Source of the DNA: Acidimicrobium sp. UBA3029
Lineage (GTDB): Bacteria > Actinomycetota > Acidimicrobiia > Acidimicrobiales > Ilumatobacteraceae
Assembly: GCA_002367695.1 (NCBI GenBank)
Contig: DFDK01000107.1
Location: 6,296-42,262 of the forward strand
Length of the DNA stretch: 35,967 nt
Direction of reading: 5' to 3'
Positions 14,909-23,386 of the stretch are shown here, piece after piece (positions within the stretch are counted from its first letter, which is position 1; the number at the start of each line of letters is the position of its first letter). The notes under the pieces were generated by a model. The model worked only from the letters and a program-made list of their open reading frames with translations, had not been told where the DNA came from and did no database searches. Both the position numbers and the translations under genes were made by a program.

Positions 14909-16315
14909 CTAGTCAGTTTTTGTCGCCCACCACTGTTCGAGTCTGCGCCTCGCTTCGGCATCGCCCAACAATCCTTCTTCAAGGCGAATCTCCATCAAGA
15001 ATTTCAAGGCTTCGCCTACCTGACGACCAGCACCGATTGACAACATCTCCATTACTTGAGCGCCGTCCAACTCTGGCCGAAGTGCTGCCAACTCTTCGTG
15101 CTTTGCCAACTCTGCGATGCGTGCCTCAAGTTCGTCCATACGTTGCGACAACATCAATGCTTTTCTTTCATTACGAGTTGTGCAATCACATCGTGTCAGC
15201 ACATTGAGTTCGTTCAACAGTGGTCCCGCATCGCGAACATAACGGCGTACCGCCGAGTCCGTCCACCCCATTTGATAAGTATGAAAGCGTAAATGTAATG
15301 CAACTAAATCGGTGATTGCATCAGTGTCGTGTGTCGAATACTTCAACGCTTTGAGACGTGCCCGCGACATTCTTGCGCCAACCACCTCGTGATGATGAAA
15401 CGTTACGCCTTTCCCATCTTTAATGCCACGTGTTTTTGGTTTGCCAATGTCATGAAACAACGCTGCAAGCCGAGTAATACGAAAATCAAAACTTGCGGAT
15501 GCGTTTGGTCGCACATTTTCGACCACCGCAAAGGTGTGTGTCAACACATCTTTGTGGCGATGAATCGGATCTTGTTCAAGTTTCATGGCCGGCAATTCTG
15601 GGAAAAAGTGCTCAGCTAAACCTGTGTCAACCAAAAACCACAGTCCGCTTGTTGGGTGATCACAAACCATTAAGCGATCGAGTTCGTTGCGCACACGTTC
15701 AGCCGAAACAATTTTGAGTCGATCGTGCAGTTTTTGTACCGCCGCAACCATTTCTGGCACTGGTTGAAGTTGCAGTGTTGCTATAAACCGTGCTGCGCGC
15801 ATCATCCGCAATGGGTCATCGGTAAAGCTGATTTCTGGCGAAAGTGGAGTGCGCAGCGTCCGACTCATCAAATCGGCTGCCCCGCCATATGGATCGACAA
15901 GTTCAGGCACATCGCTCGTTACTTCCAGGGCCATCGCATTGATGGTGAAATCCCTACGTGATAAATCGGTAGCAATGTCATCCGAAAACTCCACGTCAGG
16001 CTTGCGAGAGTCTGGAGAATATGCCTCTGCGCGATGAGTGGTGATTTCGTATGTGCGGCCGTTCTTCTGTGCCGAAATAGTGCCGAAGCGTTCACCTGTT
16101 GTCCATATGGCATCGGCCCAACCAGTTAAATAGCGTTTGGTTTCCTCTGGACGAGCATTGGTGGTGAAGTCAAAATCCACTTCGCTCATCTGCCGATCAA
16201 GCAAGAGATCACGCACTGTCCCGCCCACCACATAGAGCCGGCGATCGGCTTTGCGAAAAATATCTCCGAGGGGTGCAAGTTCGGCCAATACTGGAGTAAA
16301 TCGCTGCGGAACCAC
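14909..16315 (-). CDS. cca: CCA-adding tRNA nucleotidyltransferase (PcnA-type)
   Basis: The product, 468 aa from GTG at 16315 (MVPQRFTPVLAEL), adds or repairs the 3' CCA of tRNAs. The nucleotidyltransferase motif is RLYVVGGTVRDLL followed by EVDFDFTTNARPEE. Further blocks are SRRDFTINAMALE and DPLRMMRAARFIATL. A C-terminal HD phosphohydrolase domain follows (VLTHTFAVVENV, LAALFHDIGKP, HHHEVVGARMS). The frame stays open to 16489, but that part overlaps the divergent gene and lacks family similarity; GTG at 16339 is a second option. No SD is seen, so translation may be leaderless. Its place next to the DUF6049 gene matches mycobacterial pcnA. Confidence 0.92.
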   Translation of the reverse strand: MVPQRFTPVLAELAPLGDIFRKADRRLYVVGGTVRDLLLDRQMSEVDFDFTTNARPEETKRYLTGWADAIWTTGERFGTISAQKNGRTYEITTHRAEAYSPDSRKPDVEFSDDIATDLSRRDFTINAMALEVTSDVPELVDPYGGAADLMSRTLRTPLSPEISFTDDPLRMMRAARFIATLQLQPVPEMVAAVQKLHDRLKIVSAERVRNELDRLMVCDHPTSGLWFLVDTGLAEHFFPELPAMKLEQDPIHRHKDVLTHTFAVVENVRPNASASFDFRITRLAALFHDIGKPKTRGIKDGKGVTFHHHEVVGARMSRARLKALKYSTHDTDAITDLVALHLRFHTYQMGWTDSAVRRYVRDAGPLLNELNVLTRCDCTTRNERKALMLSQRMDELEARIAELAKHEELAALRPELDGAQVMEMLSIGAGRQVGEALKFLMEIRLEEGLLGDAEARRRLEQWWATKTD

Positions 16316-16344
16316 GGTGATTAGGTTAGGCGTTACCACTAGAA

Positions 16345-16476
16345 CATGAGGGACTACCGGCGAGATGTATGTGCTGACCACGAGCAGGCAAAACGTGATG
16401 TTTCTGAATGGTTGGCGCAAATTGAGATAAATATCGGTGAGACTGGTGGTTATGGATCGGCTACGACGTGTCAGTA
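16345..16476 (+). CDS. Possible short leader ORF upstream of the DUF6049 gene
   Basis: A 43-codon frame begins MRDYRRDVCADHEQAKRD at 16345 and ends at 16476, 24 bases inside the DUF6049 gene in another frame. Its composition is protein-like (charged, amphipathic) and its stop would place a terminating ribosome near the downstream start. No SD is visible. It could be a chance frame, a coupled leader peptide or the remnant of a gene; in mycobacteria a MutT gene lies between pcnA and the DUF6049 gene (from memory), but I see no Nudix motif here. Confidence 0.2.
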
Positions 16477-18443
16477 GTGCCGTCACCATCGTGCTCGGTG
16501 TGGCATTGTCGTTATCGGGTCTCCCAACCCATCAGACCAGTGCGCTTGGTACCGAGACAATCAACTTGGTAGATGTGCGCTTGGTCGCACAAAACTTTAA
16601 CGTTCTTGCTGGCACGCAATTTCGCTTCACAGTTGATGTTCTCGACGCAACGGTCCGAAATCAACTGGAACAGGATCCAACGACAACCCTTCGCATAACC
16701 GTATTTGCACCAGTAACGACCCGAGAGCAAGTGCGCTCAATCACTGAAGGTGCCGAACCGGTTCGGGAACTCGCAGTTGCAGACTTAAGACTCATTCAAT
16801 TGGCACAAACAGAAACCAACAACTTCACTGCGTTTCTTTCAAGCACCGCTCGCACAAACTCGTTGCTCCTCACGGATGATGGCGTGTACCCGATACAAAT
16901 TTCTTTTATGCGAGACGGCCAACCGGTTTCCAAATTGAACACATTTGTTAACTTCTATAACTCGTCCACCCAAACATCGCGTCTACCTATAGCAATTGCG
17001 TCAACAGTAACTACGCCGCTTGCACTTGCACCCAACGGAACAATTGTGATCAGTGGTGCGACAAGAAAAAAATTAGCCAACCTTGCCCAGTCTCTAGAGA
17101 GTGGCGGTACGCCGTTATCTGTACAGGTTTCGCCCGAAATACTTGACGGTCTTGCCCAATCAACACAACCCGTAGATATTGATTTACTAACACGGCTTCA
17201 AACTGCATTTTCAAATCACGATTTATTGCGCGCACCTTTTGTTCCTTTTGATCCCTCAAGCGCACAACGCACAGGACGAATCAATGATTTCTTACAATTA
17301 CAAAGTCTTGGCGATGAAATCATCGAGCTTCGCAACGGAGATAAAAATCTCTCGACCAATATTTGGTTTTCCAATGTTTTGATTGATGCAGACGGAACAG
17401 AATTACTACACGACTTCAACGTGCACACCGTTGTTCTCACACCTCAAGCAGCGGCCAAGATCGGGGCACTGGATAACTACGCCAAGCCGTACCGCATATC
17501 GAGCGATGTTGCACTGAGGACCACAGATCCCTTGTATGCGACGGCACTTACTAGTAATCAAAGGAATCCAGTAATCACTGCTTATTCACTTGCTGCCGAA
17601 CTTTTGATGCAAAGACAAGAAATTGCTGATGGTGGTGGTGTTATGTCATCTAATTTTGTGATTCTCTCCACCACGACTGGCGCACCGATTGATGCCAAAT
17701 TACTTGCTCCATTAGCGATTGCAATCGATCGTGCTCCGCAGCTTCGACTGAGGGCATTGAGTTCGATCCCGCGCGCTAATAGTGAAACAACACTTGTCAA
17801 AATCCCTCGTTCAAATAGGGTTGACGTCTCAGTTGCCGGAAAGGCAAGTGATTCCCTTGCTGATGAGTTGGCCTCTACATCACTCATGCTGCCAACCGAT
17901 GCCCCCCAACATGCTGCTTGGACAACTACGCGACTGGTCATGCTCGACGATCGCCTTAGTGGCGAAAACTTTGCCTCATACTTCAAAGGTTTTCGTAACC
18001 AGTTGAGATTACTTCGAATATCAGTCAGGGTTCCGCGGTCGTTGAGCTTTACGCTTGGCGAACGAAAGAGCGATTTGCGATTACAACTTCGCAATAGTGC
18101 TGCAGTGGACCTCACAGTTTCTGTTGAGATCTCAAGTGCAAAGTTACAGTTTCCCGACAAAGACCGTGTGATAACAGTGCCAGCAAACGGCACAATCGAC
18201 TTGGTGATTCCTGTTGTTGCCCGCGCGAGCGGACGCTTCCCAATTGAAGTTGTGCTCTACACGCCAGACGGATTAGTGCAGGCTGGTCAACGTGTTCAAC
18301 TCACCGCACGAGTCGCTGCCATTGCAGGTCTTGGCCTAGTGGTCAGTGGCGCTTCCGCGCTTGTGTTACTTGCATGGTGGTTAAGTCACTGGCGCACAAA
18401 TCGCCGTAAGTCTGCTACAAAAAAACACCCAGCAATAGGATAA
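16452..18443 (+). CDS. DUF6049-like secreted, membrane-anchored envelope protein
   Basis: The product, 663 aa from ATG at 16452 (GTG at 16437 is also possible), has an N-terminal signal sequence (basic MDRLRR, then VTIVLGVALSLSGL), a long extracytoplasmic region, and a single C-terminal membrane segment (LGLVVSGASALVLLAWWL) with a basic tail (HWRTNRRKSATKK). Position between cca and the trxB-trxA region, length and topology match the actinobacterial DUF6049 family (Rv3909 in M. tuberculosis, from memory). The last 150 residues resemble a beta-sandwich. No catalytic motif is recognised. The neighbourhood suggests a cell-envelope role alongside the kinase at 19366-21036. Family assignment rests mainly on synteny and topology. 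Confidence 0.7.
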   Translation: MDRLRRVSSAVTIVLGVALSLSGLPTHQTSALGTETINLVDVRLVAQNFNVLAGTQFRFTVDVLDATVRNQLEQDPTTTLRITVFAPVTTREQVRSITEGAEPVRELAVADLRLIQLAQTETNNFTAFLSSTARTNSLLLTDDGVYPIQISFMRDGQPVSKLNTFVNFYNSSTQTSRLPIAIASTVTTPLALAPNGTIVISGATRKKLANLAQSLESGGTPLSVQVSPEILDGLAQSTQPVDIDLLTRLQTAFSNHDLLRAPFVPFDPSSAQRTGRINDFLQLQSLGDEIIELRNGDKNLSTNIWFSNVLIDADGTELLHDFNVHTVVLTPQAAAKIGALDNYAKPYRISSDVALRTTDPLYATALTSNQRNPVITAYSLAAELLMQRQEIADGGGVMSSNFVILSTTTGAPIDAKLLAPLAIAIDRAPQLRLRALSSIPRANSETTLVKIPRSNRVDVSVAGKASDSLADELASTSLMLPTDAPQHAAWTTTRLVMLDDRLSGENFASYFKGFRNQLRLLRISVRVPRSLSFTLGERKSDLRLQLRNSAAVDLTVSVEISSAKLQFPDKDRVITVPANGTIDLVIPVVARASGRFPIEVVLYTPDGLVQAGQRVQLTARVAAIAGLGLVVSGASALVLLAWWLSHWRTNRRKSATKKHPAIG

Positions 18444-18467
18444 AAAGCTTGCTGTAGGCTGAAAACC

Positions 18468-19301
18468 ATGACCGTTCGCATTGTTACCGATAGCGCTTCA
18501 GATATTCCTCAATCGTTGGCAGACGCCAACAATATTTCGATAGTTCCATTATCGTTTCGCTTTGGTGACGAGGAGTTCATTGATCGCCAACAGCTCACTG
18601 TCGCACAATTTTGGGAGCGATGTGGTTCATCTACTGTTTTGCCAGAAACTGCAGCACCATCACCGGGTCAGTTCGAAGCCGAATTTCGTCGACTTTTTTC
18701 CGCTGGTGCAACTGGCATAGTCATGATTTCACTTTCATCCCAACTGTCGGCAACGATGCAGAGTGCGGAGTTGGCTGCTCGTGCGGTTGCGGGTGATATT
18801 CCAGTGCGAGTAGTAGATAGCCGTTCTGCGTCGATGGGTCAGGGTATTGCCGCCGTTGCCTGCGCAAAAATGGCTGCGGGTGGGGCAAGTTTGGACGATG
18901 TCGCCGCCTATGCCAATGATCTTGCTGCCAGAACCCAGGTGTGGGCAGCACTCGACACCCTTGAAAACCTCAAAAAGGGTGGTCGAATAAGTGGTGCCAA
19001 GGCTTTATTGGCATCGGCATTAGCGATTAAACCAATTTTGCAAATTAAAGATGGATTGATTCAAGAAGGTGGCAAGCAACGCACACGCAGCAAAGCAGTT
19101 GCTTTACTCATTGACATAGTAAGGCAAGCTGGAGCAATTGAAAATCTTTCGGTTTTGCAGGCCGAGTGCGATGACGTACAAGAGTTTGTTACTGCACTGC
19201 GCGAGTTTTACCCTGGTGAAATCATGGTGAGTGACATTGGTGCCATAATCGGTTCGCATACTGGTCCCCGTGCCATCGGCGTCACGTTTCATACCAAGTA
19301 A
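18468..19301 (+). CDS. DegV family fatty-acid-binding protein
   Basis: The product, 277 aa, begins MTVRIVTDSASDIP, the DegV hallmark, followed by IVPLSFRFGDEEFID, TAAPSPGQFEAEF, MISLSSQLSATMQSAE, VVDSRSASMGQG and LENLKKGGRIS, all conserved family blocks; SHTGPRAIGV marks the C-terminus. DegV (FakB-type) proteins bind single fatty acids and in Firmicutes present them to the FakA kinase. No FakA is seen in the window. It starts 24 bases after the DUF6049 gene, so the two are probably cotranscribed. Confidence 0.92.
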   Translation: MTVRIVTDSASDIPQSLADANNISIVPLSFRFGDEEFIDRQQLTVAQFWERCGSSTVLPETAAPSPGQFEAEFRRLFSAGATGIVMISLSSQLSATMQSAELAARAVAGDIPVRVVDSRSASMGQGIAAVACAKMAAGGASLDDVAAYANDLAARTQVWAALDTLENLKKGGRISGAKALLASALAIKPILQIKDGLIQEGGKQRTRSKAVALLIDIVRQAGAIENLSVLQAECDDVQEFVTALREFYPGEIMVSDIGAIIGSHTGPRAIGVTFHTK

Positions 19302-19365
19302 GTAGTTCACATAACTGATATCCCCGTTTCATAAGGGGTTTGGGAAGTATTGTCGCATCAAAGCG

Positions 19366-21036
19366 ATGAGTCAGGACAGCCCACTTTCACGCCTTATTGG
19401 TGGCCGATATCAACTTGAGCACCGCATTGCCCGTGGTGGTATGGCCGAAGTGTGGCTAGCAAGCGACACTTTTCTTCATCGGCAAGTTGCTGTCAAGCTA
19501 CTTAAACCACATCTGGCAAATGATGCCAATGTGGCTGAGCGTTTTCGGCGAGAAGCAGTCGCCTGTGCCGGCATCAGTCACCCCAATATTGTCGCGGTTT
19601 ATGACTGCATTGAGCACGGTGGTCGGCAAGCCGTCATCATGCAATACGTGCAAGGTAAAAGTTTGCGCGATGTGCTCGACAAGCAAAAGAAGCTCCAGCC
19701 GCAACTCACAATCCATATTGGGTTATCTGTTGCAGCAGCACTCGAAGAAGCGCATAGACAAAATTTTGTGCACCGCGATGTCAAGCCAGGAAATATATTG
19801 CTTACACCAGATGCTCGCTGCTTACTCGCCGACTTTGGTATTGCAAAAGCACTGGTTTCAAGTGGTGATGATCTCACTAGTGACAACATCATGATGGGTA
19901 CCGCCAAGTACCTTTCACCAGAGCAAGTGCGAGGTAAACCACTCGACGGCAGGGCTGATCTCTACGGTCTTGGGCTTGTTTTGTATGAATGCCTCGCGGG
20001 TCGCGTACCGTTTGTTGGAGAAACAGATGCAGACACGGCGCTTGCCAGGCTGCAGCGTGAACCAACCGACCTTGCTCGCTTGCGTCCATCGCTTTCCCCA
20101 AACCTCGTAAAGGTTATTCACAAACTTCTCGCTCGCAATCCAGACCATCGATATGCAACTGCCGCAGAGACGATTATTGCATTGCGTGCCGCACGCAGCG
20201 GTGAGTTGGATCGCACCACAGAAATCACTCCTCCGTCTGGATTGATGGTGGTGGGTGGAGAAATGTTGGAGCGATCAACTACACGATCCGTTCCGACTAC
20301 CCCATCGAAACCGCAACCCTCACGGCTCACCATCGTTGGTCAGCCACTCTTCGACGCTCCTGGGCGCGAGCGTCATGAAATCAAAAGCAAACCCAATACC
20401 AAGCATGACGAGATTGTGCGATTACCAAAACAATCGACCAACGGTTTTCGCCAAATTGTTGCTGGAATAGTTACTGTTGGAATGCTTGGTGGTGGTGCAT
20501 TGTGGTTTACAAGCAGAGAATCTTCGACAGCTTCTCAGGTTGTGGCCACAGTTGAGGAACCCGTCATACCGATCGCACCTGAACCCGCAGCAATTGTCTC
20601 AATTATGAGCTATGACCCCAGTGGCGACGATGGCGAAGAAAATGAAGCACTTGTTCCGTTGCTTCTCGACAGCAACCCGAAAACCAACTGGACAACAACA
20701 TGTTATGCGAACCAGTATTTTGGCAGTAAAAAGTTTGTTGGTCTAGTCGTTCAGTTTTCAGCACCCACTACGGGCACTCTGAATGTGTATATGGGTAATG
20801 CACCGTGGAAAATAGATGTGTACACAGCGCTTGATTCTGCTCCTCCCCAACTTGCTGGCTGGGGGCAACGCATTACAACCGGAAACAACATAAAGCGTCG
20901 CGGTGCCAACTTCATCATTGCTCAACCCGCGCAATTTGTACTTCTTGCATTGCGGGAAATTGGAAAAAGTGGGTTGTGTAGTGCATCTAATCCATATCAA
21001 GGATTGCTCTCGGGAGTCACGTTCCAGGCAAGTTAG
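19366..21036 (+). CDS. Receptor-type Ser/Thr protein kinase with a MurJ-fusion-like ectodomain
   Basis: The product, 556 aa, has a cytoplasmic kinase domain (about 15-270) with the glycine loop IARGGMAEVW, VAVK lysine K44, HRDVKPGN (D138, K140, N143), DFG at 156-158 and activation-loop GTAKYLSPEQ. All catalytic residues are present, so it should be active. A linker follows, then one membrane segment (about 360-380) and an ectodomain of about 160 residues containing LLLDSNPKTNWTT, two Cys and a beta-rich pattern. There are no PASTA repeats. The ectodomain resembles the C-terminal ectodomain of the mycobacterial MurJ (MviN)-pseudokinase fusion, encoded at the same locus; this is by recollection and needs an alignment. 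It probably phosphorylates envelope-synthesis proteins. Confidence 0.9.
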   Translation: MSQDSPLSRLIGGRYQLEHRIARGGMAEVWLASDTFLHRQVAVKLLKPHLANDANVAERFRREAVACAGISHPNIVAVYDCIEHGGRQAVIMQYVQGKSLRDVLDKQKKLQPQLTIHIGLSVAAALEEAHRQNFVHRDVKPGNILLTPDARCLLADFGIAKALVSSGDDLTSDNIMMGTAKYLSPEQVRGKPLDGRADLYGLGLVLYECLAGRVPFVGETDADTALARLQREPTDLARLRPSLSPNLVKVIHKLLARNPDHRYATAAETIIALRAARSGELDRTTEITPPSGLMVVGGEMLERSTTRSVPTTPSKPQPSRLTIVGQPLFDAPGRERHEIKSKPNTKHDEIVRLPKQSTNGFRQIVAGIVTVGMLGGGALWFTSRESSTASQVVATVEEPVIPIAPEPAAIVSIMSYDPSGDDGEENEALVPLLLDSNPKTNWTTTCYANQYFGSKKFVGLVVQFSAPTTGTLNVYMGNAPWKIDVYTALDSAPPQLAGWGQRITTGNNIKRRGANFIIAQPAQFVLLALREIGKSGLCSASNPYQGLLSGVTFQAS

Positions 21037-21045
21037 CCTTCTGTT

Positions 21046-21366
21046 ATGCCTTCTAATCCGTTCACCGATCCGCAGTGGGCATCTCGCACGGTTGACGTGA
21101 TTGATCGACTTGTTTCCTTTGTTCGCGACCGCACCACTCGCCCCGCAGTAACAATTGTTCGGGCCCTCATTTTTGGAAGCATGGCGATTGTTGGCGCCAT
21201 CTTCGTGGTAATCGTTCTTGTAATTGGTGGCATTCGTGCTTCACATTCACTGCTTGATATTTGGTGGTCACGCGACACTGCAGTATGGGCTTCTTATTTA
21301 ATTATTGGTGGCGTCTTTTGTGTTATTGGCATGCTGCTGATGCGCCGCCGCCATCCGCAAGACTAA
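21046..21366 (+). CDS. Small two-pass membrane protein of unknown function
   Basis: The product has 106 aa. An amphipathic N-terminal helix (WASRTVDVIDRLVSFVRD) precedes two membrane segments, VTIVRALIFGSMAIVGAIFV (about 35-62) and WASYLIIGGVFCVIGMLLM (about 82-100), and ends with RRRHPQD. It starts nine bases after the kinase stop and ends 27 bases before trxB, so it is probably cotranscribed with both. It occupies the position where mycobacteria carry sigM-region genes, but shows no sigma-factor or anti-sigma features. I do not recognise the family. Confidence 0.75.
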   Translation: MPSNPFTDPQWASRTVDVIDRLVSFVRDRTTRPAVTIVRALIFGSMAIVGAIFVVIVLVIGGIRASHSLLDIWWSRDTAVWASYLIIGGVFCVIGMLLMRRRHPQD

Positions 21367-21393
21367 ATTTCGTACAACAGAAAAGAAACCCCT

Positions 21394-22347
21394 ATGACCA
21401 CACCATTGCACAACAAAGTATTGATTATTGGATCAGGTCCCGCCGGACTTACCGCCGCTATTTATGCCGCTCGAGCCAATCTGCAACCACTCGTCATTGA
21501 GGGTGAACCTTCTTCTACCTCTGATCAGCCAGGTGGCCAGTTGATGTTGACAACCGATGTTGAAAACTTTCCTGGTTTCCCAGAAGGAATCATGGGACCA
21601 GAGTTAATGATGCGTTGTCGCGATCAGGCAATTCGATTTGGAACCGAATTTATTACTGAAAAGGTTACCAAGGTCGATTTTTCATCTAGGCCGTTCAGAG
21701 CATGGGTTCGCGACACTGAATACACTGCCGACGCAATTATTGTCAGTACAGGCGCGCAGTCACTCATGCTGGGTCTCGAGGAAGAGAAACATTTAATAGG
21801 TCATGGTCTTTCAACTTGTGCAACATGTGATGGGTTTTTCTTTCGCGGCCAAGAAATTGTTGTGGTTGGTGGCGGTGACTCAGCACTTGAAGAAGCCCAG
21901 TTTCTCACCAAGTTTGCATCCAAGGTCACAATCATTCATCGCCGTGAGTCGTTGCGCGCATCCAAAATCATGCAAGACCGCGCATTTAAGAATGACAAGA
22001 TTTCGTTCGTTTGGAACAAGCAGGTCACACGTGTGCTGGGCGCCGACAAAGTGAGCGGCATCGAAATGACCGACACAGTCACTGGTGAGTTTTCGACCAT
22101 GAATGTCACCGGCATATTCGTGGCGATCGGTCACCGACCAAACACTGATTTATTCAGTGGAATTTTGGAGATGGAAACCACGGGATACCTAACAACAAAA
22201 CCGGGTTCGACGTACACCAACATTGAGGGAGTGTTTGCGTGTGGAGACGTGCAAGACCATACGTATCGACAAGCCATCACTGCCGCAGGTTCTGGTTGTA
22301 TGGCGGCGATTGATTGTGAGCGGTGGCTAGAGGCACAGCACTCATAG
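21394..22347 (+). CDS. trxB: Thioredoxin-disulfide reductase
   Basis: The product, 317 aa, passes electrons from NADPH through FAD to thioredoxin. The FAD-binding motif is VLIIGSGPAGLTAAIYAAR, the redox-active cysteines are in STCATCDGFF, the NADPH motif is VVVGGGDSALEEA, and GVFACGDVQDHTYRQAITAA is the second FAD block. Length is normal. It lies upstream of trxA, the usual actinobacterial trxB-trxA pair near the origin. Confidence 0.96.
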   Translation: MTTPLHNKVLIIGSGPAGLTAAIYAARANLQPLVIEGEPSSTSDQPGGQLMLTTDVENFPGFPEGIMGPELMMRCRDQAIRFGTEFITEKVTKVDFSSRPFRAWVRDTEYTADAIIVSTGAQSLMLGLEEEKHLIGHGLSTCATCDGFFFRGQEIVVVGGGDSALEEAQFLTKFASKVTIIHRRESLRASKIMQDRAFKNDKISFVWNKQVTRVLGADKVSGIEMTDTVTGEFSTMNVTGIFVAIGHRPNTDLFSGILEMETTGYLTTKPGSTYTNIEGVFACGDVQDHTYRQAITAAGSGCMAAIDCERWLEAQHS

Positions 22348-22423
22348 TCCAGGGTTGAATGTTTGCGTGGGTATTATGTTGTTCAGCGCAATTTACTCAA
22401 CGTAATAAACAGACTGGACCACC

Positions 22424-22762
22424 ATGGCAGACGGAATTATCACCCTCACAAGTAGCAGTTTTGACGAGACCGTAAAGAGTTCAACGACACCAGTTTTGGT
22501 TGACTTTTGGGCTGAGTGGTGTGGGCCGTGCAAGGCAATAGCGCCAGTACTAAAAGAGCTCTCAACAGAACTCGTAGGCAAGCTGACCATTGCAAAACTT
22601 GATGTTGATGCACATGGAGATATTGCACAGCGTTTTAATGTGATGAGTATTCCAACACTATTGATTTTTCATAACGGTGAAGTACAAAAGCGTTTGGTTG
22701 GGGCAAAAGGTAAGAGTCAGCTACTACAGGAGCTTGCAGAATTTCTCCCAACTTCCCAATAA
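22424..22762 (+). CDS. trxA: Thioredoxin
   Basis: The product, 112 aa, is a general dithiol reductant. The active site is DFWAEWCGPCKAIAP (WCGPC), and the family block FNVMSIPTLLIFHNGE with its cis-proline follows. It lies 76 bases after trxB. A TATTAT sequence at 22372-22377 in that gap looks like a -10 element but has no good -35 partner, so trxA may have its own promoter or be read from trxB. Confidence 0.96.
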   Translation: MADGIITLTSSSFDETVKSSTTPVLVDFWAEWCGPCKAIAPVLKELSTELVGKLTIAKLDVDAHGDIAQRFNVMSIPTLLIFHNGEVQKRLVGAKGKSQLLQELAEFLPTSQ

Positions 22763-22794
22763 CTATTCATCAAAGCACTAGTGCAGTAGCTGCA

Positions 22795-23244
22795 ATGCAG
22801 CAGCTTCTACGTACCGTTGGCATGCTTGATGATTCGCTTGTGGGGCTGGGTTATTTTTGTGAATTTACCCATACGGCACTCCAAGAATTTCAGGCCAATC
22901 GTGGTTTGCCTCAAGATGGTGTTTGCCATCGCGATACATGGGATGCACTGATTGAGGCCTCACGACTCAGTGCGCGATTGTTGTTTCTCACATCTCCATA
23001 TCAACGCGGCGATGATGTCATTGCACTGCAAACAAACCTTGCGCTCCTCGGTTTCGATTGTGGATGTATTGACGGAATACTCGGACCCAACACTGTTCAC
23101 TCACTGACCGACTTTCAACAAAACTACGGACTAGCTGCTGATGGTGTTTGTGGTGTCAAAACACTTCAGGCTTTGTCACGGATGAGTAACCAGACTGGCT
23201 CTGGACCAGGAATTGTTTCGGTTCGGGAATCTGAAAACCTCTAG
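22795..23244 (+). CDS. Peptidoglycan-binding protein, CwlM-like but without the amidase domain
   Basis: The product, 149 aa, consists of two peptidoglycan-binding type 1 repeats: LQEFQANRGLPQDGVCHRDT (about 32-51) and GDDVIALQTNLALLGFDCGC with LTDFQQNYGLAADGVCGVKT (about 75-125). The pattern, including QRGDDVIALQ and GLAADGVCG, resembles the N-terminal part of mycobacterial CwlM, which lies at the same place after trxB-trxA. CwlM continues into an amidase fold; here the frame stops after VSVRESENL and no amidase coding sequence follows in any frame. Similarity seems to continue a few codons upstream of the ATG, where only an ATT (22765) could start. A cytoplasmic regulatory or cell-wall role is inferred. 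Confidence 0.8.
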   Translation: MQQLLRTVGMLDDSLVGLGYFCEFTHTALQEFQANRGLPQDGVCHRDTWDALIEASRLSARLLFLTSPYQRGDDVIALQTNLALLGFDCGCIDGILGPNTVHSLTDFQQNYGLAADGVCGVKTLQALSRMSNQTGSGPGIVSVRESENL

Positions 23245-23386
23245 CACCGGCTCAAGTTGGTGTGTTGGTGACCTACAAAGCATTTCTAAGGGTTTGACCA
23301 GCCGAGGCAATCGAAGTACTACTCAGCAAGGTTGGTTGAAGGCAATTCGCGGCTAAAAGAATTGGTCTGAGCAACTACTTTATAAG

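Noticed and set aside
15424..15431. Isolated CACGTG palindromes such as the one in cca as parS sites
   Set aside because: Only the six-base core is present. The flanking bases do not form the 14-16 base palindrome seen at 25316 and 25366.
16316..16489. Upstream extension of cca
   Set aside because: It overlaps the divergent DUF6049 gene and precedes the normal N-terminus by more than 50 residues without family similarity.
17582..18193. A 203-codon minus-strand frame opposite the DUF6049 gene
   Set aside because: It is Ser-rich shadow sequence, while the plus-strand frame is continuous from signal peptide to membrane anchor.
19322..19338. CCCC/GGGG stem after degV as a terminator
   Set aside because: It has a four-base stem with a nine-base loop and only three T's after it, too weak to call.
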